A stretch of DNA of 64,000 nt, taken from contig JBFWRV010000004.1 of NCBI GenBank assembly GCA_050248715.1, forward strand, positions 1 to 64,000, read 5' to 3'. The stretch comes from AWTP1-13 sp050248715. GTDB lineage: Bacteria > Pseudomonadota > Alphaproteobacteria > Rhizobiales > Hyphomicrobiaceae. Under the pieces are notes generated by a model that was not told the DNA's origin, did no database searches, and saw only the letters and a list, made by a program, of their open reading frames with translations. Below, one piece after another: positions 41,828 through 50,212 of this stretch. A program made the translations under genes and the position numbers. Numbering within the stretch: the first letter of the stretch is position 1; each line of letters opens with the position of its first letter.

Positions 41828-41829
41828 AT
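41820..41829. promoter_or_regulatory. GTATACATAT motif at GntR gene start
   Basis: Ten bases identical to one strand of the operator-like sequence at 38446-38463. Position at the 5' end of the regulator gene suggests autoregulation. Confidence 0.5.
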
Positions 41830-42309
41830 CTGAGGATTTCGGCGTCAAACAGGCCGAGCAGGGAGAGATTCTGGCGCAAAGTCAGCCGGCCGTGCCGCCC
41901 TGACTATGAGGCAATTCAAGGGAGAGCGGTCTTGGATTGAGGCCTTGGGTTCGGAAGACAGATAAGCGTCAAGCAAAACACCACAGATAGGCCGATCGCA
42001 CAACCCCGCTCTTGCGAAGTGCCATCCTTCATCTGCAGGCGTCCGGCCATGATCGCGAGGGCGGGAGGTGGCGAGGCGCAACGGCAACTCGGCTGTTCGC
42101 AGGTACTCGAGCGTCGCTGCGCGCAAACCCGCCTTCATCGCACGCGCGGGAGCGTGCTGCAGGCGAGCGCCATCACGAGCATCTTGCGGGGTGCGCGCCC
42201 GATCAGAGACAGGTTTCCATAGCGTCGATCGCTCCTCCGATGTCGCATGGCCACCCGAGGTCTCAGCGCAAGCGACAGATGATGGAGATCCAGCGACCGC
42301 TCGATACGC
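41828..42309. other. Gene-poor region
   Basis: Nearly 480 bases with no credible gene in either direction. Several short open frames are non-homologous and inconsistent. It separates the regulated catabolic island from housekeeping genes and ends in a decayed ATP-grasp fragment, so it is probably degraded DNA at the end of the island. Confidence 0.4.
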
Positions 42310-42618
42310 ATGGCGCCGGTCGATCTGGAGACGGCCCGCAAGATGATAGCCGAGGTGCGCGGCTTCCGGCCGCTGGCCGGCTATCGAGGTGCCGAGAAGG
42401 GCGACCTCAAGGCTCTTGCCGGCGCTATTGTGGCGCTCTCCTCATTGGTCATCCGACCTGACCTGAAAGTCGTCGAAGCAGAAATCAACCCTTTGCTCGT
42501 CCTCCCGCAAGGGCAGGGTGCGATCGCATCGGATGCGCTCGTGAGGGTGTCGCAAAGTTGGAGCTGGCACCGGTCCGGCGCCCTGACGTGCCGAGCCAGC
42601 GTAAGGCGGTCGCGTTAG
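42310..42618 (+). pseudogene. Remnant of ATP-grasp CoA ligase (ADP-forming)
   Basis: Only the last 80 or so residues of an ATP-grasp domain remain (ARKMIAEVRGFRPLAGYRGAEKGDLKALAGAIVALSSLV...VVEAEINPLLVLPQGQGAIASDALVRV). This is the C-terminal end of acetate-CoA ligase (ADP-forming)/succinyl-CoA-synthetase-like proteins, normally 700 residues long. The E-x-N-P motif is intact, but everything upstream is missing and the tail after ALVRV is unrelated. Its stop overlaps the end of the yqeY gene on the other strand. Relic of a CoA ligase gene. Confidence 0.65.
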
Positions 42619-43064
42619 CCCTTGGCCGGGTTCAGCTGCTCCTTCACCAGGGCGCTCGCCTTGCCGAAGTCCATGCGTCCGGCATAGCGCTCCTTCAGCG
42701 CGGCCATCACCTTGCCCATCTCCTTGGGGCTCGTTGCGCCGACGTCCTTGACGACGGCCGCGATCGCGTCCCGGGCCTCGGCGTCGCTCATCTGTTTTGG
42801 CAGGAACTCCTCGATGACTGCGATCTCGCCCGCCTCCTGCGCGGCCTGCTCGGTGCGTCCCGCCTTCTCATAGATCGCCAGCGATTCGCGCCGCTGCTTG
42901 ATCATCTTCTGCAGGACCGCGGGAATATCCTGGTCGGGAAGCGTGCTCCTGGAGGCAATGTCGGCCTGCTGCAGCGCGGCGCTGATCAGCCGCAGCGCCG
43001 ACAATCGCGCCTTGTCCTGCGCCTTGAGCGCCGCCTTGGTCTCGGCCATCAGTCGGTCGCGCAT
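42615..43064 (-). CDS. GatB/YqeY domain protein
   Basis: A 149-residue protein of the YqeY family, related to the tail domain of GatB, the tRNA-dependent amidotransferase subunit that binds tRNA. The pattern RLMAETKAALKAQDKARLSALRLISAALQQADI, then EEFLPKQMSDAEARDAIAAVVKDVGATSPKEMGKVMAALKERYAGRMDFGKASALVKEQL is complete. The stand-alone protein's role is not firmly known; a link to tRNA or translation is inferred from the domain. Divergent from carA, an arrangement common in alphaproteobacteria. Confidence 0.92.
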   Translation of the reverse strand: MRDRLMAETKAALKAQDKARLSALRLISAALQQADIASRSTLPDQDIPAVLQKMIKQRRESLAIYEKAGRTEQAAQEAGEIAVIEEFLPKQMSDAEARDAIAAVVKDVGATSPKEMGKVMAALKERYAGRMDFGKASALVKEQLNPAKG

Positions 43065-43180
43065 AAGACCCTCCTTCGTGGTGATGGTGATCTAGGCCCG
43101 CCGGCACGTTGCCGCAAGCCCGCGTTGACCCGGCATCACCGTTGCCCTACTAGCTCCGGCGAACTGCGCGCGAGGACGCC

Positions 43181-44386
43181 ATGCACGGTGAAAACCCCAA
43201 ACCCTGGACCGAAGTGGCTCCGACGGGCCGCTTGGTTCTGGCCGACGGCACCGTGATCGCCGGACGTGGGCTCGGCGCCACCGGCTTTGCCGTGGGCGAG
43301 GTGTGCTTCAACACGGCGATGACCGGCTATCAGGAAATCCTCACCGATCCTTCCTATGCCGGCCAGATCATCACCTTCACATTTCCTCACATCGGCAACG
43401 TCGGCACGAATCGCGAGGACACCGAGACGTCCAATCTGGCGATGCGCTCGGGCGTGCGCGGCTGCGTGCTGAGGGCCGACGTGACCGGACCCTCCAACTA
43501 CCGGGCCCTCGAGCGGCTGGATCAATGGCTGAAGTCGCGCGGCATCATCGCCATTGCCGGCGTCGACACGCGCGCGCTTACCGCGCGCATCCGCGAGCAG
43601 GGCATGCCGAACGGCGTCATCGCCCATGAGCCCTCCGGCGCCTTCGCCCTCGACAAGCTGAAAGCCGAGGCCAAAGCCTGGCCGGGGCTGCTGGGGCTCG
43701 ACCTGGTGCCGGAAGTCACGGCCGGCCAGAGCTACACCTGGGATGAGACGCTGTGGGTGTGGGGCGACGGCTACGGCCGCCAGGATCAGTCCGACCTGCA
43801 TGTGGTCGCCGTCGACTACGGCCTCAAGCGCAACATCCTGCGCTGCCTGGCGTCTGCCGGCTGCAAAGTGACGGTGGTGCCGGCGACGGCGACCGCCGAC
43901 GAGATCTTGGCGCGCAAGCCTGACGGCATCTTTCTCTCCAACGGACCCGGCGACCCGGCCGCGACCGGCGAATATGTGGTCCCCGAGATCAAGCGGCTCG
44001 TCGACTCCGGCCTGCCGGTGTTCGGCATCTGCCTCGGTCACCAGATGCTGGGGCTGGCGCTGGGCGCCAAGACGAAGAAGATGCACCAGGGCCACCACGG
44101 CGCCAATCATCCGGTGAAGGACTTCACCACCGGCAAGGTCGAGATCACCTCGATGAACCATGGCTTCGCCGTCGACCGCGAGACGCTGCCGGCGGCAGCG
44201 GAGGAGACGCACCGCTCCCTGTTCGATGGCTCCAACTGTGGCCTCAGACTCAAGGGTCGCCCGGTGTTCTCCGTCCAGTACCATCCCGAAGCCTCGCCCG
44301 GCCCGCAGGACAGCCACTATCTCTTCACCCGTTTCATCAATCTGATCCGCTCCCAGAAGGGACTGCCGGCCAGGGACGAGCGTTGA
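43181..44386 (+). CDS. carA: Carbamoyl-phosphate synthase small subunit
   Basis: A 401-residue glutaminase subunit that releases ammonia from glutamine for carbamoyl phosphate synthesis (arginine and pyrimidines). The N-terminal domain (LVLADGTVIAGRGLGATG...VGEVCFNTAMTGYQEILTDPSYAGQIITFTFPHIGNVG) is classical. In the class I amidotransferase domain GICLGHQML holds the nucleophilic Cys, and FSVQYHPEASPGP the His/Glu pair. carB is not in the window; the large TIR gene follows instead. Length and motifs are normal, so it should be active. Confidence 0.95.
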   Translation: MHGENPKPWTEVAPTGRLVLADGTVIAGRGLGATGFAVGEVCFNTAMTGYQEILTDPSYAGQIITFTFPHIGNVGTNREDTETSNLAMRSGVRGCVLRADVTGPSNYRALERLDQWLKSRGIIAIAGVDTRALTARIREQGMPNGVIAHEPSGAFALDKLKAEAKAWPGLLGLDLVPEVTAGQSYTWDETLWVWGDGYGRQDQSDLHVVAVDYGLKRNILRCLASAGCKVTVVPATATADEILARKPDGIFLSNGPGDPAATGEYVVPEIKRLVDSGLPVFGICLGHQMLGLALGAKTKKMHQGHHGANHPVKDFTTGKVEITSMNHGFAVDRETLPAAAEETHRSLFDGSNCGLRLKGRPVFSVQYHPEASPGPQDSHYLFTRFINLIRSQKGLPARDER

Positions 44387-44560
44387 AGTTCGCCAATTCG
44401 GCAGGCTGGGTCCCCAAGCGTGCCCCGAACGGGCGGATTTCTGTGTCCCGGATGGCCTTCCCCGGCGACCGGACATGCGGTACGCACGCTTGGCAGCAGG
44501 CGGCTGGTCCGCTGCGGGGGTTAAGGGCACTGGTCTCGGAAGCGACGAGGGCGGGCGTCG

Positions 44561-46426
44561 ATGGCGGGGATCTACTTCAGTTATCTGCGGGAAGACCGGC
44601 ATCTGGCCTCCCAACTGGTCACCGACGTGGAAGCCGCCGGCTATCCGGTCCGCTGGCTGCACCGCATGCTCACGGATTGGCGCACGCCTCCGCCTCTCGA
44701 CATGGGTAGTGCCGATCGGGTGGTCGTGCTGTGGACGCGGGCGTCCCTAGAGTCTAGCTGGCTCAAGACCGAGGCGATCAGGGCCGCCGACGCCGGCAAT
44801 CTGGTGCAGGTCGCGGCGACTGGCGTCCGCACCTTTGATTTGCCCCGGCCGCTGCAGCATTTGCAGAGCTTCGAGGTGGACGATCTCGACGGCATCGCGC
44901 AGGCCGTCTCCGGTGACGCTGAATCGCTTGAAGAGGACCCCTTCCCCGAGGATTCGCCCGACGTCGCCGTGCCCGGCAGCGCCGCTGGAGGAAACCCCTA
45001 CCCTGCGTCGCCAGGACTGGCGAAGCGGCTTTCGCCAGGGCCGATGCCATCAAGTGAGTCCTCGGCCGGATATCCAGTCGGAGAGCCTTCCGAACTGGCT
45101 CTGAAGGTCATGCAGGCGAGGCGCGCACGCCTCGGGCGCCTGACGGACGATGATGGGCTGTCGGCAAGGTCGGAAGATGAGATCACGGTCGCTCGCCGCC
45201 CTTTGCCTGCCGACATGCCCCGCATGGAACCCGGCGCAGACAGCGTCGCGCCCGCGCCGGCACCCGTGACAAGGGCATCAGCGACCGTGGTGCGTGAGGC
45301 GCCGCCGTTTCCGCCGGCCTACCCGAAATCTGCCAGGAGATCCGTCACCGACAGGTCTTCTCCGACGCCCCTGGGATCGGCTGCGCCGCCCTGGGCGGAG
45401 CCGGCATCGGGCAGGAAGTCCGGAATTGGCGCCGCTGCGGTTGCCGGCGTGCTCGCCGCGGGCGTGGCGGCGGCCTTCATCTGGAAGCCTGGTCTCTTCG
45501 AGAGTTTATCGGGCGCCGCTACCAAGCTGCTCGCATTCCTCAAGTGGAATGTCGTGCCGCCGGCCGGCGCGCCGACATACGAGCCGGTCGGAACCGAGGT
45601 CGTCGATTGCAGCGTGTTCGCCCCACCTTCGGCGCCGGCCGGCAAGTCGCTCTTTGTCCAGGTGTTCCTGCATGTGCCCGAGCAGTTCGACCGCGCCGAG
45701 GCGATCGCCACCCGCATCGACCAGGGTTCGCGGCTCAGAAGCATCGCCACGCTGCAGACCGAGGTGACACGAGGACAGCGGCTTGCGGTCACGCTGGATG
45801 GTGCCGGGCTTGCCTGCGACGCGCCGACCCGCGAGGTCGTGTGGCGCGGCCACCCGCAGGCCGTGAGCTTCCGCATCACCGTCCCCGCGGGCGCCAGCCA
45901 TGGCCAGGAGTTCTTTCCCGTCGTGCGGGTGAGCATCGAAGGCGTGCCTGTCGGTTTCCTGGAGTTCGCAGTGACCTGCGAGAGCGCGGCCGCCGGCGAG
46001 GCCGATGCCACCGGCAGATCCGCACGCCGCTACCGCTACGCCTTCCTTTCACACGCCTGGCAGGACCGCCAGGAGGTCACGAAGTTCGCGCGTGCCCTGA
46101 GCGCGGCCAGGATCGACTTCTTCCAGGACATTCTCTCCCTCGAGCCCGGTGACGATTGGGAGGCGCGCCTGTTCCAGGAGATCGATCGCTGCGACGTGTT
46201 CTATCTGTTCTGGTCCGAGCACGCAGCGGCATCGCAGATGGTGCGAAGGGAGGCCGACTATGCCCACCAGCGGGCCTCCGCCTTCGGAACGAAGGTGCCG
46301 GACATCACGCCCATCCGTCTTGACTCCTCTCCCCTGCCGACACATCCCCCGCATCCCGCGTGGATGCCCAGGATCCACTTCGACGATTATTTCCGCAAAC
46401 TGATCGAAGGCCAGGGCCGCAGCTAG
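44561..46426 (+). CDS. Membrane protein with a TIR domain at each end
   Basis: A 621-residue protein. TIR 1 spans about 1-110 (GIYFSYLREDRHLASQLVTDVEAAGYPVRW; candidate catalytic Glu71 in SSWLKTE). A disordered Pro/Ser linker (120-285), one membrane helix (about 289-308) and a beta-rich domain (about 345-475: SLFVQVFLHVPEQ, RGQRLAVTLDGAGLACDAPTREVVWRGHPQAVSF) follow. TIR 2 spans about 490-621 (YRYAFLSHAWQDRQEVTKFARAL; candidate Glu564 in QMVRREADYA). The beta-domain recalls one that often accompanies TIR domains in bacteria. Bacterial TIR domains act as NAD-degrading enzymes or scaffolds in anti-phage defence. One transmembrane helix would separate the two TIR domains across the membrane unless the N-terminal part re-enters. 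The neighbours are unrelated. Confidence 0.8.
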   Translation: MAGIYFSYLREDRHLASQLVTDVEAAGYPVRWLHRMLTDWRTPPPLDMGSADRVVVLWTRASLESSWLKTEAIRAADAGNLVQVAATGVRTFDLPRPLQHLQSFEVDDLDGIAQAVSGDAESLEEDPFPEDSPDVAVPGSAAGGNPYPASPGLAKRLSPGPMPSSESSAGYPVGEPSELALKVMQARRARLGRLTDDDGLSARSEDEITVARRPLPADMPRMEPGADSVAPAPAPVTRASATVVREAPPFPPAYPKSARRSVTDRSSPTPLGSAAPPWAEPASGRKSGIGAAAVAGVLAAGVAAAFIWKPGLFESLSGAATKLLAFLKWNVVPPAGAPTYEPVGTEVVDCSVFAPPSAPAGKSLFVQVFLHVPEQFDRAEAIATRIDQGSRLRSIATLQTEVTRGQRLAVTLDGAGLACDAPTREVVWRGHPQAVSFRITVPAGASHGQEFFPVVRVSIEGVPVGFLEFAVTCESAAAGEADATGRSARRYRYAFLSHAWQDRQEVTKFARALSAARIDFFQDILSLEPGDDWEARLFQEIDRCDVFYLFWSEHAAASQMVRREADYAHQRASAFGTKVPDITPIRLDSSPLPTHPPHPAWMPRIHFDDYFRKLIEGQGRS

Positions 46427-46645
46427 CGCCCCCGCCGTCGTTCCGGATCCGATCTCTCCCGTCCGGGATGGGACGACGACGGATAATTGCAGTCCAGACG
46501 TGGGGACTTTCCCGCTTGAAATAAGGGTTTCTCTGAGTTCAGGCGTGGGTGGCGTCGGTGTCGTCATCCTCATCGCCCTCGGTGGACCGCGACATGACAA
46601 CGTAGAAATGTGACGGCCAAGCCCCTGCTTCGCAGCCGCTCGAAT
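46427..46645. other. Intergenic region after TIR gene
   Basis: No gene seen. Together with the following remnant it separates the TIR gene (plus) and ssuD (minus), which converge. No intrinsic terminator is evident. Confidence 0.35.
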
Positions 46646-46791
46646 TCGGTCGGAGAGAGCTGCTTCTGAGCGGAGGACCGCTGCTGGCCCTGGCTGCCTC
46701 GGGCTCCGGTCCGACTCGGGCGCAGCAAGCCGCATCGCCAGCTGCGACACCGGCTTCAGGCATGGCGGGGCGAGGCGGCCGAAACCCCGGC
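46646..46791 (+). pseudogene. Possible relic of a Tat signal peptide
   Basis: A plus-strand frame reads FGRRELLLSGGPLLALAA then SGSGPTRAQQAASPAAT. This is the typical twin-arginine signal plus start of a mature exported enzyme. An in-frame stop lies upstream, there is no start codon, and the frame then runs into the antisense of ssuD. It is probably the 5' remnant of a lost exported enzyme gene. Low confidence because only about 45 residues remain. Confidence 0.3.
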
Positions 46792-47988
46792 CTAACCCTC
46801 CCCGCGTGCCTGCCGGGCGGCCGCCGTCTCCGCTTGCGGCTGGGCGTCGTTGGCGATGATCTCCCCGATCGGCCCCGCGTTGGCCCGCACCGTGTTTGGC
46901 GGTTGCTTCCCGTGCGCGAGCGGCAGCAGGGGAAACACCAGCTCGGCGAAGCGATAGGCCTCCTCCAGGTGCGGATAGCCCGACATGATGAACGTATCGA
47001 TGCCGACGGCCATGTATTCCTTGATGCGGTCGGCGACTTCCTGGGCGCTGCCGACGAGGGCGGTGCCGGCACCGCCGCGCACCAGGCCGACGCCGGCCCA
47101 CAGATTCGGGCCGACGACCAGCTTGTCGCGCTGCCCGCCATGGAGCGCCAGCATGCGCTTCTGCCCCACCGAGTCCATCCGGTCGAACGTTTCCTGCGCC
47201 CGTTTGATCGTGGCGTCGCTCAAATGGCGGATCAGGTCGTCGGCCGCCGCCCACGCCTCCGCGCTCGTCTCGCGGACGATCACGTGCAGGCGGATGCCGA
47301 AAGTGAACTTGCGCCCGCGCGCGGTGGCAATCGCATCGGCGGCTGCAAGCTTCTCGGCGACCTGGGCTGGCGGCTCGCCCCACGTCAGGTACTTGTCAAC
47401 CGTTTCGGCCGCCACTGCCATGCCCGCCGGCGACGAGCCGCCGAAGTAGAGCGGCGGGTGAGGATGCTGCAGCGGCTGGAACAGCAGCCGTCCGTCCTCG
47501 ATGCGGATGTGCTTGCCGCTGAAATCGACGCGGCCGCCTGCGAGCAGGGCCTTGTAGACCGTCAGGAACTCGTGCGTCAGGACGTAGCGGTCATCGTGCG
47601 CGAGGAAGATGCCGTCACCCTTGTTCTCGACTGGATCGCCGCCCGTGACGACGTTGATCAGCAGCCGTCCCCCCGAGATGCGGTCGAGCGTGGCCGTCAT
47701 GCGCGCTGCCACCGCCGGCGACTGCAGCCCGGGGCGCACGGCCACCAGATAGCGCAGCCGCTCGGTCTGAGCCGCGACCGCGGACGCCACCACCCAGGAG
47801 TCCTCGCAACTGCGCCCCGTGGGCAGCAGCACCCCGAAATAGCCGAGTTCGTCGGCCGCCTGCGCGATCTGGCGCAGGTAGCGCAGGCTCACGTCGCGGC
47901 CGCCCTTGGTGGTGCCGAGATGGCGGCCGTCGCCATGCGTCGGAAGGAACCACAGGAGGTTGGCCTGTTGGACTGGTTGCACGCTCAC
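46792..47988 (-). CDS. ssuD: FMNH2-dependent alkanesulfonate monooxygenase
   Basis: A 398-residue luciferase-like TIM-barrel enzyme that splits alkanesulfonates to aldehyde and sulfite with reduced FMN. QANLLWFLPTHGDGRHLGTT is the SsuD N-terminus. SCEDSWVVASAVAAQTERLRYLVAVRPGLQSPAVAARMTATLDRISGGRLLINVVTGGDPVE holds the conserved Cys and Arg of the family. A GTG at 47988 follows GGAGG with an 8-base gap and is the chosen start. An ABC importer is divergent rather than the usual SsuABC set. No flavin reductase (SsuE) is present. Sulfonate use as sulfur source is the likely role. Confidence 0.9.
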   Translation of the reverse strand: MSVQPVQQANLLWFLPTHGDGRHLGTTKGGRDVSLRYLRQIAQAADELGYFGVLLPTGRSCEDSWVVASAVAAQTERLRYLVAVRPGLQSPAVAARMTATLDRISGGRLLINVVTGGDPVENKGDGIFLAHDDRYVLTHEFLTVYKALLAGGRVDFSGKHIRIEDGRLLFQPLQHPHPPLYFGGSSPAGMAVAAETVDKYLTWGEPPAQVAEKLAAADAIATARGRKFTFGIRLHVIVRETSAEAWAAADDLIRHLSDATIKRAQETFDRMDSVGQKRMLALHGGQRDKLVVGPNLWAGVGLVRGGAGTALVGSAQEVADRIKEYMAVGIDTFIMSGYPHLEEAYRFAELVFPLLPLAHGKQPPNTVRANAGPIGEIIANDAQPQAETAAARQARGEG

Positions 47989-48471
47989 GGAACTATCCTC
48001 CGCGTTGTCTCGGACAGGTCGCGCCCATGAGACGCGGCGATCATGGCCTGCCTCGGGCGCTCCTGCGTCGGCCGCTTGGCTGAAATCTGCGGCGGCCGAG
48101 GTCGGCAATATGCCCGGGTCTGGAAAGTCGATATTGCCGGATGAGCAAGAACGGGACCCACATCGCAACTATGCGCGCCTTCCCCGGCAAGGTCGAGGAT
48201 GTCTCCAACGGACCGCCCCGAAAAATTTCCGCTGACGTCCCGCGTGTCGATCCTGTGTCGGCTCTTTTTTGCATCCTATGCGGGCCGTACGCTGCATTGC
48301 AGTCAGGCTAGGCAATTGCAGCTGCCGCCTGCCTGCGCCCTGGGCGGATGGGCCGACATGCTGGCAGAAAGGGCGTTGTTTGGAGCGTCCCGACCGGATA
48401 ACGTTCTCTTCGCCCGGCAGACGGGCCTCGCGCCGCCTGCCCCCCTTTATCCCCGTCGCCTGGAGGCTCTC
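47989..48471. other. Divergent promoter region, ssuD / ABC importer
   Basis: No gene seen in 483 bases. It holds the CGGCAATAT-N19-ATATTGCCG dyad (48103-48139), the one clear regulatory candidate. The importer gene starts well downstream of it, so a long 5' leader is implied for the plus-strand transcript if the promoter is near the dyad. Confidence 0.5.
48103..48139. promoter_or_regulatory. Dyad CGGCAATAT-N19-ATATTGCCG
   Basis: Two perfect 9-bp inverted arms (48103-48111 and 48131-48139), centres 28 bp apart, nearly three helical turns. It lies 115 bases upstream of ssuD and 333 upstream of the importer gene. A dimer or tetramer regulator binding one face of DNA is suggested. Confidence 0.6.
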
Positions 48472-50061
48472 ATGCAGCGTCGCTCTTTCCTCATCGGCTC
48501 AACCGCGACAGCCGCTGCGGTGCACCTGGGCGGCTTCCGCTCCGCCATGGCGCAGGCCAAAAGTGGCGACCTGATCTGGGCCGACAATCTTCCCAACGGC
48601 CTCGATCCGCACGTCGTCTTCGACGTGCCGATGCAGTTCTACATGCTCAACGTCTACGACCAGCTCTACCAATATGAGGGCAACCCCCCGCAGCTGAAGC
48701 CGTGGCTGGCGTCCGGTCATCAGGTGAGCCCGGATGGCCTCGTGTGGACGATCACGCTGCGTGACGCGAAGTTCCATGACGGTTCGCCGATCACGGCAGA
48801 GGATGTCGTCTATTCCTTCCGCCGCCTGCTCGCCATCAAGCGTGGACCGTCGGCCGCCTTCCTGCCGGTTCTGGCCCCTGACAAGGTCACCGCGGTCGAC
48901 GCCAAGACCGTCAGGTTCGAGCTCAAGCACGCCTACCAGCCCTTCCACTCGGCGCTGCCGCTGGTCTGCATCGTCAATCCGCGCGTGATCAAGGCGAACG
49001 AGAAGGACGGCGACTGGGGGCAGGCGTGGCTCGCGTCCAATGCAGCGGGCTCCGGCCCCTACAAGATCGACGCGGCGACCTATAAGCCCGTCGAGCAGCT
49101 CGATATGCACCGCAACGCCGATCACTTCATGGGCTGGGCTCACAACGCCAAACCGATCGACATCGTCCGCTGCCGCAACATCGCGGAGACGACCACGCGC
49201 GTCAACGCGCTGCTCAAGGGCGACATCGACGCCACCGACAGCTACCTGCCGACCGACCAGGTCGAGCGCGTGCAGAAGGCCAAGAACGTGCGCGTCATCC
49301 AGGACGAGACCATGCGCGTCATGGTCATACGCATGAACAACCAGAAGGCGCCGTTCGACAACGTGCACTTCCGCCGCGCGATCAGTCATGCCTTCAACTA
49401 CAAGGGCTTCATCTCCGGCGTCCTCAAGGACTACGCCATCCGTAATGCCGGGCCCATCCCACAGAATTTGTGGGGCGCACCCAAGGACCTCAAGCCCTAC
49501 GAGTACAGCCTCGACCTTGCCAAGGAAGAGCTTGCCAAGGCCAAGGCGCAAGGGGCTCCCGTAGACCGCGAGATCGAGATCCACATCCAGCAGCAGCTGG
49601 CCCAGACCACGCAGGCCGCACAGGTGCTGCAGCAGGACCTGCGCAAGATCGGCGTCAATCTCAAGATCGCACCGAACTTGTGGGCCAACATCGTCTCCTC
49701 GACCTCCAAGGTCGACACAACGCCCGACATGTGGGTGCACTGGGTGTCGACCTACTTCGTCGATCCCGAGAACTGGATCGGACAAATGTACGACAGCCAG
49801 TTCCATGGGACCTGGAAGGCGTCGAGCTGGTACAAGAACGAGAAGGTCGACGCGATGCTGCGCGAGGCGCGTGCATCCACCGACCAGGGCAAGCGCCAAG
49901 CGCTTTACGAGGACGCTTCGCGCATCGTAGTTGGGGAGGCTGCCGACATCTGGATCTACAACACGGTGCAGATCCGCGGCATCAGCGCCCGCGTTCAGGG
50001 CTACAAGTTCTCGCCTGTCGGCTCGGGCGCCGAGTTCCGGCACATGTCGTTGTCGGCGTAA
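48472..50061 (+). CDS. ABC transporter substrate-binding protein, family 5
   Basis: A 529-residue periplasmic binding protein of the DppA/OppA family. A signal peptide starts MQRRSFLIGSTATAAAVHLGG, a twin-arginine-like QRRSF sequence. LKPWLASGHQVSPDGLVWTITLRDAKFHDGSPITAEDVVYSFRRLL is the family signature. The cleft region GSGPYKI...ETTTRVNALLKGDIDATDSYLPTDQ follows the usual two-lobe layout. Such proteins carry peptides, opines, nickel or glutathione; here the divergent ssuD suggests a sulfur-containing ligand. GGAG precedes the ATG. First gene of the five-gene importer operon. Confidence 0.92.
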   Translation: MQRRSFLIGSTATAAAVHLGGFRSAMAQAKSGDLIWADNLPNGLDPHVVFDVPMQFYMLNVYDQLYQYEGNPPQLKPWLASGHQVSPDGLVWTITLRDAKFHDGSPITAEDVVYSFRRLLAIKRGPSAAFLPVLAPDKVTAVDAKTVRFELKHAYQPFHSALPLVCIVNPRVIKANEKDGDWGQAWLASNAAGSGPYKIDAATYKPVEQLDMHRNADHFMGWAHNAKPIDIVRCRNIAETTTRVNALLKGDIDATDSYLPTDQVERVQKAKNVRVIQDETMRVMVIRMNNQKAPFDNVHFRRAISHAFNYKGFISGVLKDYAIRNAGPIPQNLWGAPKDLKPYEYSLDLAKEELAKAKAQGAPVDREIEIHIQQQLAQTTQAAQVLQQDLRKIGVNLKIAPNLWANIVSSTSKVDTTPDMWVHWVSTYFVDPENWIGQMYDSQFHGTWKASSWYKNEKVDAMLREARASTDQGKRQALYEDASRIVVGEAADIWIYNTVQIRGISARVQGYKFSPVGSGAEFRHMSLSA

Positions 50062-50076
50062 GAGGCATGGCCCGAT

Positions 50077-50196
50077 TGTCATCCCGGCCGGAGCGCGACA
50101 GCGCGCAGAGCCGGGACCCGGGGTCAGAGGCTCAGCCGTCACGTTTGGACCCTTGGGTTCCGGATATTTCGCTTACGCGAGATTGCGGGATCACAG
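50077..50196. repeat. Palindromic intergenic repeat TGTCATCCCGG...
   Basis: Left arm tgtcatcccgg (50077) with agccgggacccgggg, right arm degenerate (gcgggatcacag, ending 50196). It is related to 55986-56101. Located between the binding protein and first permease genes. Confidence 0.55.
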
Positions 50197-50212
50197 GCGC
50201 GGAGCAGGTGCC

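Noticed and set aside
44561..46426. The double-TIR gene as part of an operon with carA
   Set aside because: The gap is about 170 bases, functions are unrelated, and there is no overlap or shared signal; treated as a separate unit.
48499..50142. Minus-strand open frame of about 547 codons opposite the ABC binding protein
   Set aside because: Antisense to a complete family 5 binding protein; no domain or start signal.
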